Notes: generated by a model not told the origin, from the letters alone. 12,059 nt of DNA from Candidatus Moraniibacteriota bacterium (GCA_029933995.1 JAOZNB010000036.1:1-12059); one strand, 5' to 3'. Counted from the first letter of the stretch, positions 5,412 to 12,040 are shown. Numbers and translations: made by a program.

Positions 5412-7019
5412 ATGCAATTAAACGAATACCGTAAATTGTTTGAACAAAATCAATCAGCAAAAGTAAGTGGTCTCTGTGGACGAATTATTCGTGGCACAAA
5501 GCCGGGGGATTTCGTAACACTAACAGATGATCCAACTCGTAAATTGGTTATGCTCATGGGTCCAGATGGTTTGGAAAAAATCATGGGTAAAATTGATTAT
5601 GAGGCATTGGTGGATATCGGGTATGAACCTGATTACATCGTGCGTAAAGTTGTTGATGAGGGAAACCAATTTAAACTTGTAGTTTTTTCTGAAGGAGGAG
5701 AAGCAAAGGTGGCGACCTGGGATAATGTTGCAGCTGTTGTAGCTGAAGTTTATCCAGATGTTGCCGCAAAGCTTTATCAAAATCTTGATGCACTTAAACG
5801 ATTGTCTTTTGCAGATATCGAAAGCAGTGTAGGATTTGATTTTTCTGAAGTAGATAAAGTTGGTGCAAACGATGATCGTTTCATGACATACGAACGATTT
5901 CGTGATGGAGATGATGACGTGGTAGCAGCTCGAGCATTTTTGTACTTTAGTGTACATTTGCGCGAACTGTTTTCTGGTGATGGTTATACCTACGATGCAA
6001 ATGGCAATCGTGGGCTTATGGAATATATCGTACCAAACAGACCACTTGATGCTCTTGGTGATAATGAGGTGAATGCCGAAGGCAGAGAGGATGCCCTGGG
6101 GTATGAGGTAATTGATATGTCAGTTGTTGTACCGACACAATTACAAAACATTAAAAATGGTCGACCTTCGCGTAAAGCTACGGCGACCAAAGGAGGAAAG
6201 AACATGAATGTACAGTTACTGATTATTGATCCACAAAATGATTTTATGGACATGGCTGATTCAGCTTTGCCAGTACCTGGTGCGGTTGCTGACATGCAGC
6301 GAGTTGCTGCACTCATTGATCGTGTTGGTGAGAAATTGACAGATATTCACGTAACACTTGATAGTCACAGATTGATTGATATTGCACACCCAGCATGGTG
6401 GATGGACCAAGATGGTAATTCACCTGCGCCGTTCACAATCATCAGTGTAGATGATGTGGAAAACGATATTTGGACTCCACGCAATCCTGCATTTCGTCAA
6501 AAAACACTGGATTATGTAAAACAATTGGAAGTCGGTGGTAAGTACCCGCTGTGCGTTTGGCCTCCACACTGCTTAATAGGTGGTTGGGGACACAATGTAC
6601 AAGTGGATCTCAACGATGCATTGCAGCGTTGGAGCGAAAAAGAATTTGCCATGGTTGATTATGTAACTAAAGGTTCTAATCCATGGACTGAGCACTATGG
6701 TGCTCTTATGGCAGAAGTGCCTGATCCATCTGAACCAGGCACAGCTCTCAATACTGATTTTCTGCAGATTCTTGCAGAAGCAGATATTGTTGTTGTTGCT
6801 GGTGAGGCACTCAGTCACTGTGTGAAAGAAACCGTACAGCAGATTGCTGATAACTTTGATGATGAACAGGTGAAGAAGTTTCAGATTCTTACAGATTGTT
6901 CTTCTCCTGTACCAGCTGTGCCAGGTGGTCCAAATTTTCCGCAAATTGCACAGGATTGGCTTCGTGAAATGGAAAAACGTGGTATGAAATTAACTACGTC
7001 TGTTGAATTTCTGGCGTAA
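5412..7019 (+). CDS. Fusion: uncharacterised domain + nicotinamidase-like hydrolase
   Basis: A 535-aa reading frame in two parts. Residues 1-~237 (MQLNEYRKLFEQ...EVIDMSVVVP) form an acidic, soluble domain that I do not recognise; it is about 84% identical to the separate protein at 10988-11674. Residues ~265-535 are a complete cysteine hydrolase of the isochorismatase/nicotinamidase fold: catalytic Asp in LLIIDPQNDF, zinc ligands in TLDSH and the later His of IAHPAW, Lys in DYVTKGSNPW, a WPPHCLIGGWGH loop, and the nucleophile Cys in GEALSHCVKET. Family members hydrolyse nicotinamide to nicotinate in NAD salvage, but related enzymes use other amides. The joining segment (~238-264) is encoded by an intact hairpin-SD element, so the gene looks like two former genes fused by loss of the first stop. 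SD AAAGGAGG lies 6 bases before the ATG. A 39-base insertion near 6064-6102 is absent from the paralogue. Confidence 0.8.
   Translation: MQLNEYRKLFEQNQSAKVSGLCGRIIRGTKPGDFVTLTDDPTRKLVMLMGPDGLEKIMGKIDYEALVDIGYEPDYIVRKVVDEGNQFKLVVFSEGGEAKVATWDNVAAVVAEVYPDVAAKLYQNLDALKRLSFADIESSVGFDFSEVDKVGANDDRFMTYERFRDGDDDVVAARAFLYFSVHLRELFSGDGYTYDANGNRGLMEYIVPNRPLDALGDNEVNAEGREDALGYEVIDMSVVVPTQLQNIKNGRPSRKATATKGGKNMNVQLLIIDPQNDFMDMADSALPVPGAVADMQRVAALIDRVGEKLTDIHVTLDSHRLIDIAHPAWWMDQDGNSPAPFTIISVDDVENDIWTPRNPAFRQKTLDYVKQLEVGGKYPLCVWPPHCLIGGWGHNVQVDLNDALQRWSEKEFAMVDYVTKGSNPWTEHYGALMAEVPDPSEPGTALNTDFLQILAEADIVVVAGEALSHCVKETVQQIADNFDDEQVKKFQILTDCSSPVPAVPGGPNFPQIAQDWLREMEKRGMKLTTSVEFLA
6064..6109 (+). repeat. 39-base in-frame insertion between ATGAGGT repeats
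   Basis: ATGAGGT occurs at 6064-6070 and 6103-6109. The 39-base unit adds 13 residues (VNAEGREDALGYE) relative to the paralogue at 10988, is more GC-rich than its surroundings and holds a small hairpin, TGCC-GAA-GGCA. The flanking 7-base repeat looks like a target-site duplication or a slippage footprint. Confidence 0.5.
6159..6196 (+). promoter_or_regulatory. Hairpin-SD element, copy 2, inside the fused frame
   Basis: Hairpin 6159-6188 with arms GGTCG-A-CC and GGCGACC around TTCGCGTAAAGCTAC, followed by SD AAAGGAGG (6189-6196) and ATG at 6204 with 7-base spacing. It is translated in the fused frame as GRPSRKATATKGGKN. Everything needed for separate initiation of the hydrolase is still present. 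Confidence 0.7.
6204..7019 (+). CDS. Nicotinamidase-like hydrolase from its own internal start
   Basis: An alternative product of 271 aa beginning MNVQLLIIDPQNDF, which is the normal N-terminus for this fold: the catalytic Asp then falls at residue 9, zinc ligands at D53, H55 and H62, Lys at 156 and Cys at 206. The ATG has a strong SD 7 bases upstream, directly after a hairpin used the same way before two other genes. I expect this product to be made as well as, or instead of, the fusion. The 271-aa length is somewhat above a typical bacterial nicotinamidase because of an extended lid region (~65-110) and a long C-terminus. Confidence 0.6.
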   Translation: MNVQLLIIDPQNDFMDMADSALPVPGAVADMQRVAALIDRVGEKLTDIHVTLDSHRLIDIAHPAWWMDQDGNSPAPFTIISVDDVENDIWTPRNPAFRQKTLDYVKQLEVGGKYPLCVWPPHCLIGGWGHNVQVDLNDALQRWSEKEFAMVDYVTKGSNPWTEHYGALMAEVPDPSEPGTALNTDFLQILAEADIVVVAGEALSHCVKETVQQIADNFDDEQVKKFQILTDCSSPVPAVPGGPNFPQIAQDWLREMEKRGMKLTTSVEFLA

Positions 7020-7029
7020 ACAAGATTTT

Positions 7030-7146
7030 CTCTCCCTTTGGGAGAGGGCTAGGGCGAGGGTTTTGAGAGGTGAACTATAAATATATTATTTAATAATAAT
7101 TTGTAAGTGAATCCCCTCACCTCAATCCTCTCCCTCAAGGGAGAGG
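7030..7146. repeat. Pair of inverted GC-rich palindromes
   Basis: Two hairpins lie in opposite orientation: CTCTCCC-TTT-GGGAGAG (7030-7046) and CCTCTCCCT-CA-AGGGAGAGG (7127-7146). Their flanks (CTAGGGCGAGGG on the left, CCCCTCACCTCAATC on the right) are imperfect inverted copies, so the whole ~117 bases can fold on itself. Palindromes of this CTCTCCC/GGGAGAG kind are, as far as I recall, widespread REP-like elements. The left hairpin may also stop transcription after the hydrolase, although no T-run follows. Confidence 0.65.
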
Positions 7147-7169
7147 AGATTAAAAACAATAATTTTACA

Positions 7170-7206
7170 GACCGCCTTCGCATAAAGCTACGGCGGTCGA
7201 GGGAGG
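7170..7206 (+). promoter_or_regulatory. Hairpin-SD element, copy 3
   Basis: Hairpin 7170-7198 with perfect arms GACCGCC and GGCGGTC around TTCGCATAAAGCTAC, then SD GAGGGAGG (7199-7206) and ATG at 7214, 7-base spacing. Compared with copy 1 both arms have changed together (GTC/GAC against GAC/GTC), which supports selection or mechanism acting on the stem. Confidence 0.7.
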
Positions 7207-7213
7207 AAATATT

Positions 7214-7975
7214 ATGCCACGCTTAATGGATAGTAGCGCGATGGTGGTAGGACAAATAGGTGGTATGCAGGGATTTAAATTTTCCGGTGTGCGCACAGAA
7301 AAGCTTGGTGCTACGGAATATACTTTAGTCACAATTGCTGTGGATGTAACAGGTTCGGTGTGGAGTTTTGAACAGAAATTGCTCGAAACATTAGTGATAG
7401 CTGTAGAAGCCTGTCAAAAATCTCCACGTTCTGATAATCTCTTACTTCGCGTGATCAAATTTTCCAGCATGTTTGGCAATGGTGTAGATGAACTACACGG
7501 TTTTAAGCCTTTGACAGAGATTAATGCGAAGAACGATTATCAAGCACTTGATCCTGGTGGAATGACACCGCTGTGTGATGCATGTTTCAGTGCAATTGGT
7601 GCTATGAATGCTTACGGTCAGAAACTTGTTGATGATGATTTTGGTGTAAATGCCATTGCTTTTATTATCACTGATGGTGGTGAAAATGCTTCTGTAGCTA
7701 CCATGAAAATGGTTCGTGATGAAGCTGAAAAAGCTGTCACTGGTGAGATTGTTGAATCTATGGTCAGCGTGCTTATTGGTATTAATGCTACTGAGTATAA
7801 GTATGAATTGGAACAGTTTCAAAAAGAAGCTGGCCTTACTCAATACATTGATGCGGGTAAAGCAACTAAAGCAAAACTTGCAAAGTTGGCAGATTTTGTT
7901 AGCCAGTCTGTGAGTTCTCAGTCTCAAGCATTGGGAACTGGTGGACCAAGTCAAAATATTTCTGCAACGATTTAA
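7214..7975 (+). CDS. TerY-like von Willebrand A domain protein
   Basis: A 253-aa cytoplasmic protein made almost entirely of one vWA domain. The metal-ion-dependent adhesion site is complete: D44-x-T46-x-S48 in IAVDVTGSVW, Thr118 in DPGGMTPLCD and Asp154 in IITDGGENAS. The first motif has Thr where most vWA domains have Ser. The C-terminus (~236-253) is a flexible Ser/Gly/Gln tail. No signal peptide or membrane segment is present. TerY-type vWA proteins in tellurium-resistance-like systems occur beside a PP2C phosphatase and a protein kinase, the so-called TerY-P triad, and that arrangement is exactly what follows here. The likely role is metal-dependent scaffolding or substrate recruitment for the kinase-phosphatase pair. 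The start has a hairpin-SD element 7 bases upstream. Confidence 0.85.
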   Translation: MPRLMDSSAMVVGQIGGMQGFKFSGVRTEKLGATEYTLVTIAVDVTGSVWSFEQKLLETLVIAVEACQKSPRSDNLLLRVIKFSSMFGNGVDELHGFKPLTEINAKNDYQALDPGGMTPLCDACFSAIGAMNAYGQKLVDDDFGVNAIAFIITDGGENASVATMKMVRDEAEKAVTGEIVESMVSVLIGINATEYKYELEQFQKEAGLTQYIDAGKATKAKLAKLADFVSQSVSSQSQALGTGGPSQNISATI

Positions 7976-7994
7976 ATTGTTGTAGAAACAAAAT

Positions 7995-8027
7995 AGGAGG
8001 TGTGTGGCAAAGTCCGCAGCCTCCTTT
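7995..8027 (+). terminator. Hairpin after the vWA gene
   Basis: AGGAGGT (7995-8001) pairs with GCCTCCT (8019-8025); TGTGG (8003-8007) pairs with CCGCA (8014-8018); loop CAAAGT. The following T-tract is short (TTTATGCTTTT), so termination may be partial, which would let some transcripts continue into the phosphatase gene. Confidence 0.4.
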
Positions 8028-8044
8028 ATGCTTTTGTGTCAAAT

Positions 8045-8177
8045 TGTCATTCCGGAAATGTGTATTTTTCCAAGAACGAAGTGATTGGCAAAAAATAGCA
8101 TTGTCCGGAATCTTATTGAAAGATCATCATAGCTATTTGTGAGTCACAGAAAGATTCCCGCTTACGCGGGAATGACA
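8045..8177. mobile_element. MITE-like palindromic element
   Basis: A 133-base segment with 9-base terminal inverted repeats TGTCATTCC (8045-8053) and GGAATGACA (8169-8177). Inside are a TCCGGAA pair (around 8053 and 8104) and a hairpin ATTCCCGC-TTAC-GCGGGAAT (8154-8173). It has no coding capacity. Elements with GCGGGAATGACA-type ends are, from memory, common dispersed non-autonomous repeats in many bacteria. I could not identify target-site duplications. It splits the vWA gene from the phosphatase gene. Confidence 0.6.
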
Positions 8178-8230
8178 GTGAAACACTTGAGTAATTATTA
8201 TTAATTTTTGATTATGTAGGAGGAAAGAGC

Positions 8231-9133
8231 ATGATTGAACTTTTTACTGATCACTATTTTCACATTGGTTCTGCACATTTGACTAGTGGTAAGCCGTGTC
8301 AGGATTATGCAATTTCTGATGTTTATGAAAAGATGGCTTTTGCTATTGTTTCGGATGGTTGTTCTACTGGACGACATACAGATGTTGGTTCTAGGCTGTT
8401 GAGTCTCAGTACAGCTTCGGCAATCAGGGACCATTGGATTACACGTCGTAAAATTGATGTGATAAAATCACCAGTTGAAATTGGTGTTGGGCAAAGTATT
8501 GTACTTGCTGGAATGCAAGATACTCTTGGACTCATTACAGAAGATATGTTGGCAACATGTGTTTATGCGTATATTTCTCCACAAGGTGGGATTATACATA
8601 TAGAAGGTGATGGTGTCGTTGCTATTAAATATCGTAATGGACGAATTCTTATGTCCAACTTTGAATGGTTGGATAACAAGCCTTTTTATCCAGCATATAA
8701 AAATGGCAATTTGCAAAATTTTATTAACGCACATGGTGGAAAGCTATGTTCACAACGTTTGCGGGAAGAGGTGTGGATGATAGATCCTGACGGAGAAGAT
8801 ATTCCATTTGATCTAAATGAGTATTCACTTTCTTTGGGCTTGCGTGGTATTACATTTGAAATCAGTCGTAAAGAAATTGAAGAGAAAGTAGAGTTTATTG
8901 CTGTATTTTCAGATGGCGTGACACAGATTGATGGGTTGGACTGGAAAGATGCTGTGGAAAATTTCTTGGCTTTCAAAAATACAACAGGTGCATTTGCAAA
9001 ACGTCGTATGATTCGTGGTATTAAGGACACTCAGAAAAATGGTAAAGGACCATTTGATGATATTTCTTATGCTGTGGTACGTGTAGATGCAATTGAGCTG
9101 GAGGATAAAAACGATGGCAAAAATACAAAGTAA
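8231..9133 (+). CDS. PP2C-type serine/threonine phosphatase
   Basis: A 300-aa metal-dependent phosphatase that would remove phosphate from Ser/Thr. Ordered PP2C motifs are visible: GKPCQDY (Asp25), AIVSDGCSTGRHTDVGSR (Asp42-Gly43), EDMLATCVYAYI, IEGDGVVAI (126-128), AVFSDGV (Asp228) and GPFDDISYAVV (Asp276/Asp277). The metal-binding acidic residues are all present, so it should be active. No membrane segment is present. The C-terminal ~14 residues overlap the start of the kinase gene. SD AGGAGG (8218-8223) lies 7 bases before the ATG. It belongs with the vWA and kinase genes as a TerY-P-like triad and is expected to reverse the kinase's phosphorylation. Confidence 0.85.
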   Translation: MIELFTDHYFHIGSAHLTSGKPCQDYAISDVYEKMAFAIVSDGCSTGRHTDVGSRLLSLSTASAIRDHWITRRKIDVIKSPVEIGVGQSIVLAGMQDTLGLITEDMLATCVYAYISPQGGIIHIEGDGVVAIKYRNGRILMSNFEWLDNKPFYPAYKNGNLQNFINAHGGKLCSQRLREEVWMIDPDGEDIPFDLNEYSLSLGLRGITFEISRKEIEEKVEFIAVFSDGVTQIDGLDWKDAVENFLAFKNTTGAFAKRRMIRGIKDTQKNGKGPFDDISYAVVRVDAIELEDKNDGKNTK

Positions 9134-10847
9134 AATTGATGTTGTGTTGGCTGGACGTGGAGCACTGACTTTGCGATCAAATGATCATGTTGCAACTGGT
9201 GGTGAGGGGTCAGTTTACAGAAAATCAAATACAATTATTAAATTGTATACTGATATCAGGAAGATGATGAAAGATGATTTTGTCCAGAAGATCAAAATAC
9301 TTTCAGGACTCACACATAAATTTGTTGTTAATCCGACTGATGTTGTCTTGGATGCACGAGGAAATCCAATAGGATTTTATATGCAGTTTGCCAGGGGTGA
9401 ACCGCTGTCACGTGTATTTACAAATGATTTTCGTAAGCGAGAAAACTTTGATGATGATGATGCATCAGTACTTATTTCTCGTATGAGAGAAGTTGTGCAG
9501 TTTGCACATAATAATAAAGCAGTTTTGGTAGATGCTAATGAGATGAATTGGCTTGCTAAAGTTGGTGGTAAAAAAGGTCCTCAACCACGAGCAATTGATG
9601 TGGATTCGTGGGCGATTGATCGGTGGGGTGCAAAAGTTATTATGCCGTCAATTCGTGATTGGCATAGTAATGAGTTTAATGAACGTACGGATTGGTTTGC
9701 GTGGGGAGTTGTGACATTTCAGGTTTACACGGGTATTCATCCTTATAAGGGTAAATTACAGGGGTATAAACCAAATGAAATGGAAAAACGTATGAAAGCA
9801 AATGCTTCAGTATTTGCAAAAAACGTACGACTTAATCGTGCTGTGAGAGATTTCTCATCCATACCTGGACCACTTTTGGATTGGTATGAATCAACATTTG
9901 CGAGAGGGAATAGATGTGTGCCGCCGTCACCTTTTGATAAAGGTATAGCAACTACACAAGTTACTCGTGTGCTTCATATGGTCAGTACTGCTAGCGGTAA
10001 TTTAATCTTTGATAAGATTTATGATGCTGGTAGCGATGAGGTTTTGCGTGTATTTCCATGCGGTGTTGCACTTTTGCAATCTGGTAAGCTTGTGTTGTTA
10101 TCTAATGGTAGAACTATTGCTGATGGATATACAAGTAATGCGGAAGTAATTCACGTTGAAGGTGGATGGCTTAGTGCAGATGATGTGAGTGGCAATATGC
10201 AATTTCGTTATATTAATAGTGTGAGTTTACAGGCAGAGGAACTTACTCTTGCTGCAAAACTGACAAAATTATTTCGATATGAAGATCGATTATTTGGTGT
10301 AACGGAACGAGGTCTTACTGAAATTATTGTAAAGATTTTAGGTAGACCAATCTTGGCGCTTGGTCAAACATGGGGAGTTCTTACAAATTCTACAAAGTGG
10401 TTTGATGGTGTGGGCGTGCAAGATGCTCTTGGAGTAATGTACATCATTGCACCATTTGGCACTAATGCATGTGCTCAAATGCGTGCGCGTGAACTGGATG
10501 GGTTATGTCCAATTGTTGCTCGTGGGGGAAATCGTTTTGTCACCATTATTGCAATTGATAAAAATGGTGATTATCAGAAGTTAGAATTTACTTTTGATAA
10601 ACAACATCAATCGTATAAATTGTGGCAAGCTGTGGTAGATAGCCCAGATCTCAATATTGCGATTTTGCCAAAAGGTGTGTGTGCAACAGTTGTTGAAGAT
10701 GGGAAGTTGGATATATTTGTACCATCAAACGGTACGCTCAATGTGGTGAAGGATAAATATATTGCCACAGATATGACACTTGCTAATTGGGGTGATAAAG
10801 TTGTTTACATTAAAGATAATGATGTATGGCAACTTAGAATGAGATAA
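9114..10847 (+). CDS. TerY-P-like protein kinase with C-terminal beta-propeller-like region
   Basis: A 577-aa protein. The kinase domain occupies ~22-280: glycine loop ATGGEGSVY (27-35), ATP lysine K43 in IIKLY, hinge MQFARGEPL, catalytic loop LVDANEMNWL with Asp140 and Asn145 in the normal D-x4-N spacing, and metal-binding Asp164 in IDVDSW in place of DFG. The usual HRD is LVD, so it is a non-RD kinase; the DVDS motif fits the TerY-P kinase group. Residues ~285-577 hold many short beta strands, such as VALLQSGKLVLLSNG and DKVVYIKDNDVWQL, resembling a beta-propeller sensor or interaction domain. The frame is open from ATG 9087, but the start at 9114 is preferred because SD TGGAGG (9099-9104) fits it; it overlaps the phosphatase stop by 20 bases, implying translational coupling. 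The pair probably sets one phosphorylation switch. Confidence 0.82.
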   Translation: MAKIQSKIDVVLAGRGALTLRSNDHVATGGEGSVYRKSNTIIKLYTDIRKMMKDDFVQKIKILSGLTHKFVVNPTDVVLDARGNPIGFYMQFARGEPLSRVFTNDFRKRENFDDDDASVLISRMREVVQFAHNNKAVLVDANEMNWLAKVGGKKGPQPRAIDVDSWAIDRWGAKVIMPSIRDWHSNEFNERTDWFAWGVVTFQVYTGIHPYKGKLQGYKPNEMEKRMKANASVFAKNVRLNRAVRDFSSIPGPLLDWYESTFARGNRCVPPSPFDKGIATTQVTRVLHMVSTASGNLIFDKIYDAGSDEVLRVFPCGVALLQSGKLVLLSNGRTIADGYTSNAEVIHVEGGWLSADDVSGNMQFRYINSVSLQAEELTLAAKLTKLFRYEDRLFGVTERGLTEIIVKILGRPILALGQTWGVLTNSTKWFDGVGVQDALGVMYIIAPFGTNACAQMRARELDGLCPIVARGGNRFVTIIAIDKNGDYQKLEFTFDKQHQSYKLWQAVVDSPDLNIAILPKGVCATVVEDGKLDIFVPSNGTLNVVKDKYIATDMTLANWGDKVVYIKDNDVWQLRMR

Positions 10848-10868
10848 AATTATCTAAAGAAGAAAAAT

Positions 10869-10907
10869 AAGCACTAGTTTTAAATAAAACTAGTGCTTGA
10901 TTTTTTT
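10869..10907 (+). terminator. Strong intrinsic terminator of the kinase transcript
   Basis: A perfect 13-bp stem, AAGCACTAGTTTT (10869-10881) with AAAACTAGTGCTT (10886-10898), loop AAAT, followed by GA and seven Ts (10901-10907). It ends the island's main transcript. Confidence 0.9.
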
Positions 10908-10925
10908 ATATTTGCATAGTATACT
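10897..10925 (+). promoter_or_regulatory. Promoter of the paralogue gene
   Basis: TTGATT (10897-10902), 17 bases, TATACT (10920-10925). The -35 overlaps the end of the terminator stem and T-run. Initiation near 10932 would give a ~56-nt leader with no hairpin-SD element and no structure like that before the fused gene. Confidence 0.6.
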
Positions 10926-10987
10926 ATCAAGTTAGTTTTGAAAATATTTCAAAAAAATTATTTAACAATAAGGGGAGGTGTTGTGTT

Positions 10988-11674
10988 GTGCAATTAAATG
11001 AATATCGTAAGTTATTTGAACAAAATCAATTAGCAAAGGTGGATGGTCTTTGTGGACGCATTATTCGTGGTACAAAACCCGAAGACTTCGTAACACTAAC
11101 AGAGAATCCAACTCGGAAATTGGTTATGCTCATGGGTCCAGATGGTCTGGAAAAGATCATGGGTAAAACTGATTACGAAGCACTGGTTGATATCGGGTAT
11201 GAACCTAATTACATCGTACGCAAAGTTGTTGATGAGGGAAATCAGTTCAAGCTTGTAGTTTTTGTCGAAGGTAGTGGAGCAAAGCTGGCAACCTGGGATA
11301 ATGTTGCTGCTGTTGTAGCAGATGTATATCCAGATATTGCTACAAAACTTTATCAAAATCTTGAGGCACTCAAGCAGATGTCTTTTGAAGACGTTGAGAA
11401 TAATGCAGGATTTGATTTTTCTGAAGTAGATAAAGTAGGTGCTGGTGATAATCGTTTCATGACATATGAACAATTTCGTGACGGTAATGATGATGTGGTA
11501 GCGGCTCGAGCATTTTTGTACTTTAGCATACATCTGCGTGAACTGTTTTCTGGTGATGGTTATACCTACGATGCAAATGGTAATCGTGGACTTATGGAAT
11601 ATATTACACCTAACAAGTCAATCAATACACTTGGAAATAGTGAAGTGATTGATATGTTGGTTGTAGTGCCTTAA
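10988..11674 (+). CDS. Stand-alone paralogue of the uncharacterised N-terminal domain
   Basis: A 228-aa soluble acidic protein, about 84% identical by eye to residues 1-~220 of the fusion at 5412, and conserved along its whole length. It stops directly after EVIDMLVVVP, exactly where the fusion continues into the linker. Conserved stretches include GPDGLEKIMGK, GFDFSEVDKVG, FMTYE-x-FRDG and ELFSGDGYTYDANGNRGLMEYI. There is no signal peptide, membrane helix, cysteine cluster or recognisable catalytic motif, and I know of no family name. It starts with GTG, supported by SD AGGGGAGGT ending at 10979. It lacks the 13-residue insertion of the fusion copy. Its own promoter means the two copies may be expressed under different conditions. 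A 59-aa membrane protein follows 31 bases later. Confidence 0.8.
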   Translation: MQLNEYRKLFEQNQLAKVDGLCGRIIRGTKPEDFVTLTENPTRKLVMLMGPDGLEKIMGKTDYEALVDIGYEPNYIVRKVVDEGNQFKLVVFVEGSGAKLATWDNVAAVVADVYPDIATKLYQNLEALKQMSFEDVENNAGFDFSEVDKVGAGDNRFMTYEQFRDGNDDVVAARAFLYFSIHLRELFSGDGYTYDANGNRGLMEYITPNKSINTLGNSEVIDMLVVVP

Positions 11675-11705
11675 TAATAAAGTTTACAGAAGGAGGTAAA
11701 TAGTT

Positions 11706-11885
11706 ATGATAGGCATTCCAATAGTGATGTCAGTTGTCGCAATTGCAGGTGGATTGTGGCTAGGTAACAAAAAGGAGAATGAAGGACATTCTTCACAAAC
11801 CGATGTTATTGTGCTATGGGCATACCGCTTTGGTGGATGTGGCATGGCATTTGTCATCTGGTTTATTTACTTCGCTGTTACATAA
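11706..11885 (+). CDS. 59-aa two-helix membrane protein
   Basis: A short gene beginning MIGIPIVMSVVAIAGGLWLG. Residues ~2-20 form one hydrophobic segment, residues 21-33 a charged loop (NKKENEGHSSQTD), and residues ~34-59 a second hydrophobic segment ending in IWFIYFAVT. The SD AAGGAGGT (11690-11697) is an excellent match with an 8-base spacing to ATG, which is the main reason to call it. I recognise no family. It is probably co-transcribed with the paralogue gene just upstream and could anchor it to the membrane, but that is only suggested by position. Confidence 0.7.
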   Translation: MIGIPIVMSVVAIAGGLWLGNKKENEGHSSQTDVIVLWAYRFGGCGMAFVIWFIYFAVT

Positions 11886-11907
11886 TAGCAAGGTAAATGT
11901 AGTACAA

Positions 11908-11933
11908 GCATTGTTTCTGATTAGAGACAATGC
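11908..11933 (+). repeat. Hairpin after the two-helix protein gene
   Basis: GCATTGTTTCT (11908-11918) pairs with AGAGACAATGC (11923-11933), one G-T wobble, loop GATT. It has no T-run, so it is not a classical terminator; it may protect the 3' end or be a processing site. Confidence 0.5.
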
Positions 11934-11995
11934 CGCTATACCCCATAAGTAAATGTTACCGAAGTGGGTACTGCATAGTTCATAATAGGGTTACC

Positions 11996-12040
11996 AAGAG
12001 GAAAAATATTTTTAATATAATTTTCCTCTTTTTTCTTTTT
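11996..12040 (+). terminator. Terminator at the end of the island
   Basis: AAGAGGAAAA (11996-12005) pairs with TTTTCCTCTT (12021-12030), followed by TTTTCTTTTT. It probably ends the paralogue/two-helix transcript about 110 bases after the last stop. No gene is seen between 11886 and 11995. Confidence 0.75.

Noticed and set aside
5520..5957. 145-aa minus-strand frame, with a twin at 11096-11533
   Set aside because: It appears in both paralogues only because the plus-strand genes are near-identical there. It has no SD and an unnatural composition.
8004..8084. Short GTG-started frame after AGGAGG at 7995-8000
   Set aside because: It is only 26 codons, lies in a terminator-like hairpin and runs into the MITE-like element. 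The AGGAGG is better explained as a stem arm.
9087..9113. Nine-residue N-terminal extension of the kinase
   Set aside because: The ATG at 9087 has no SD and lies deep in the phosphatase gene, whereas ATG 9114 has TGGAGG at proper spacing.
5412..10847. Complete tellurium-resistance operon
   Set aside because: No TerD, TerC, TerB, TerZ or citrate-grasp gene is present; only the vWA/PP2C/kinase part matches, so a tellurite phenotype is not claimed.
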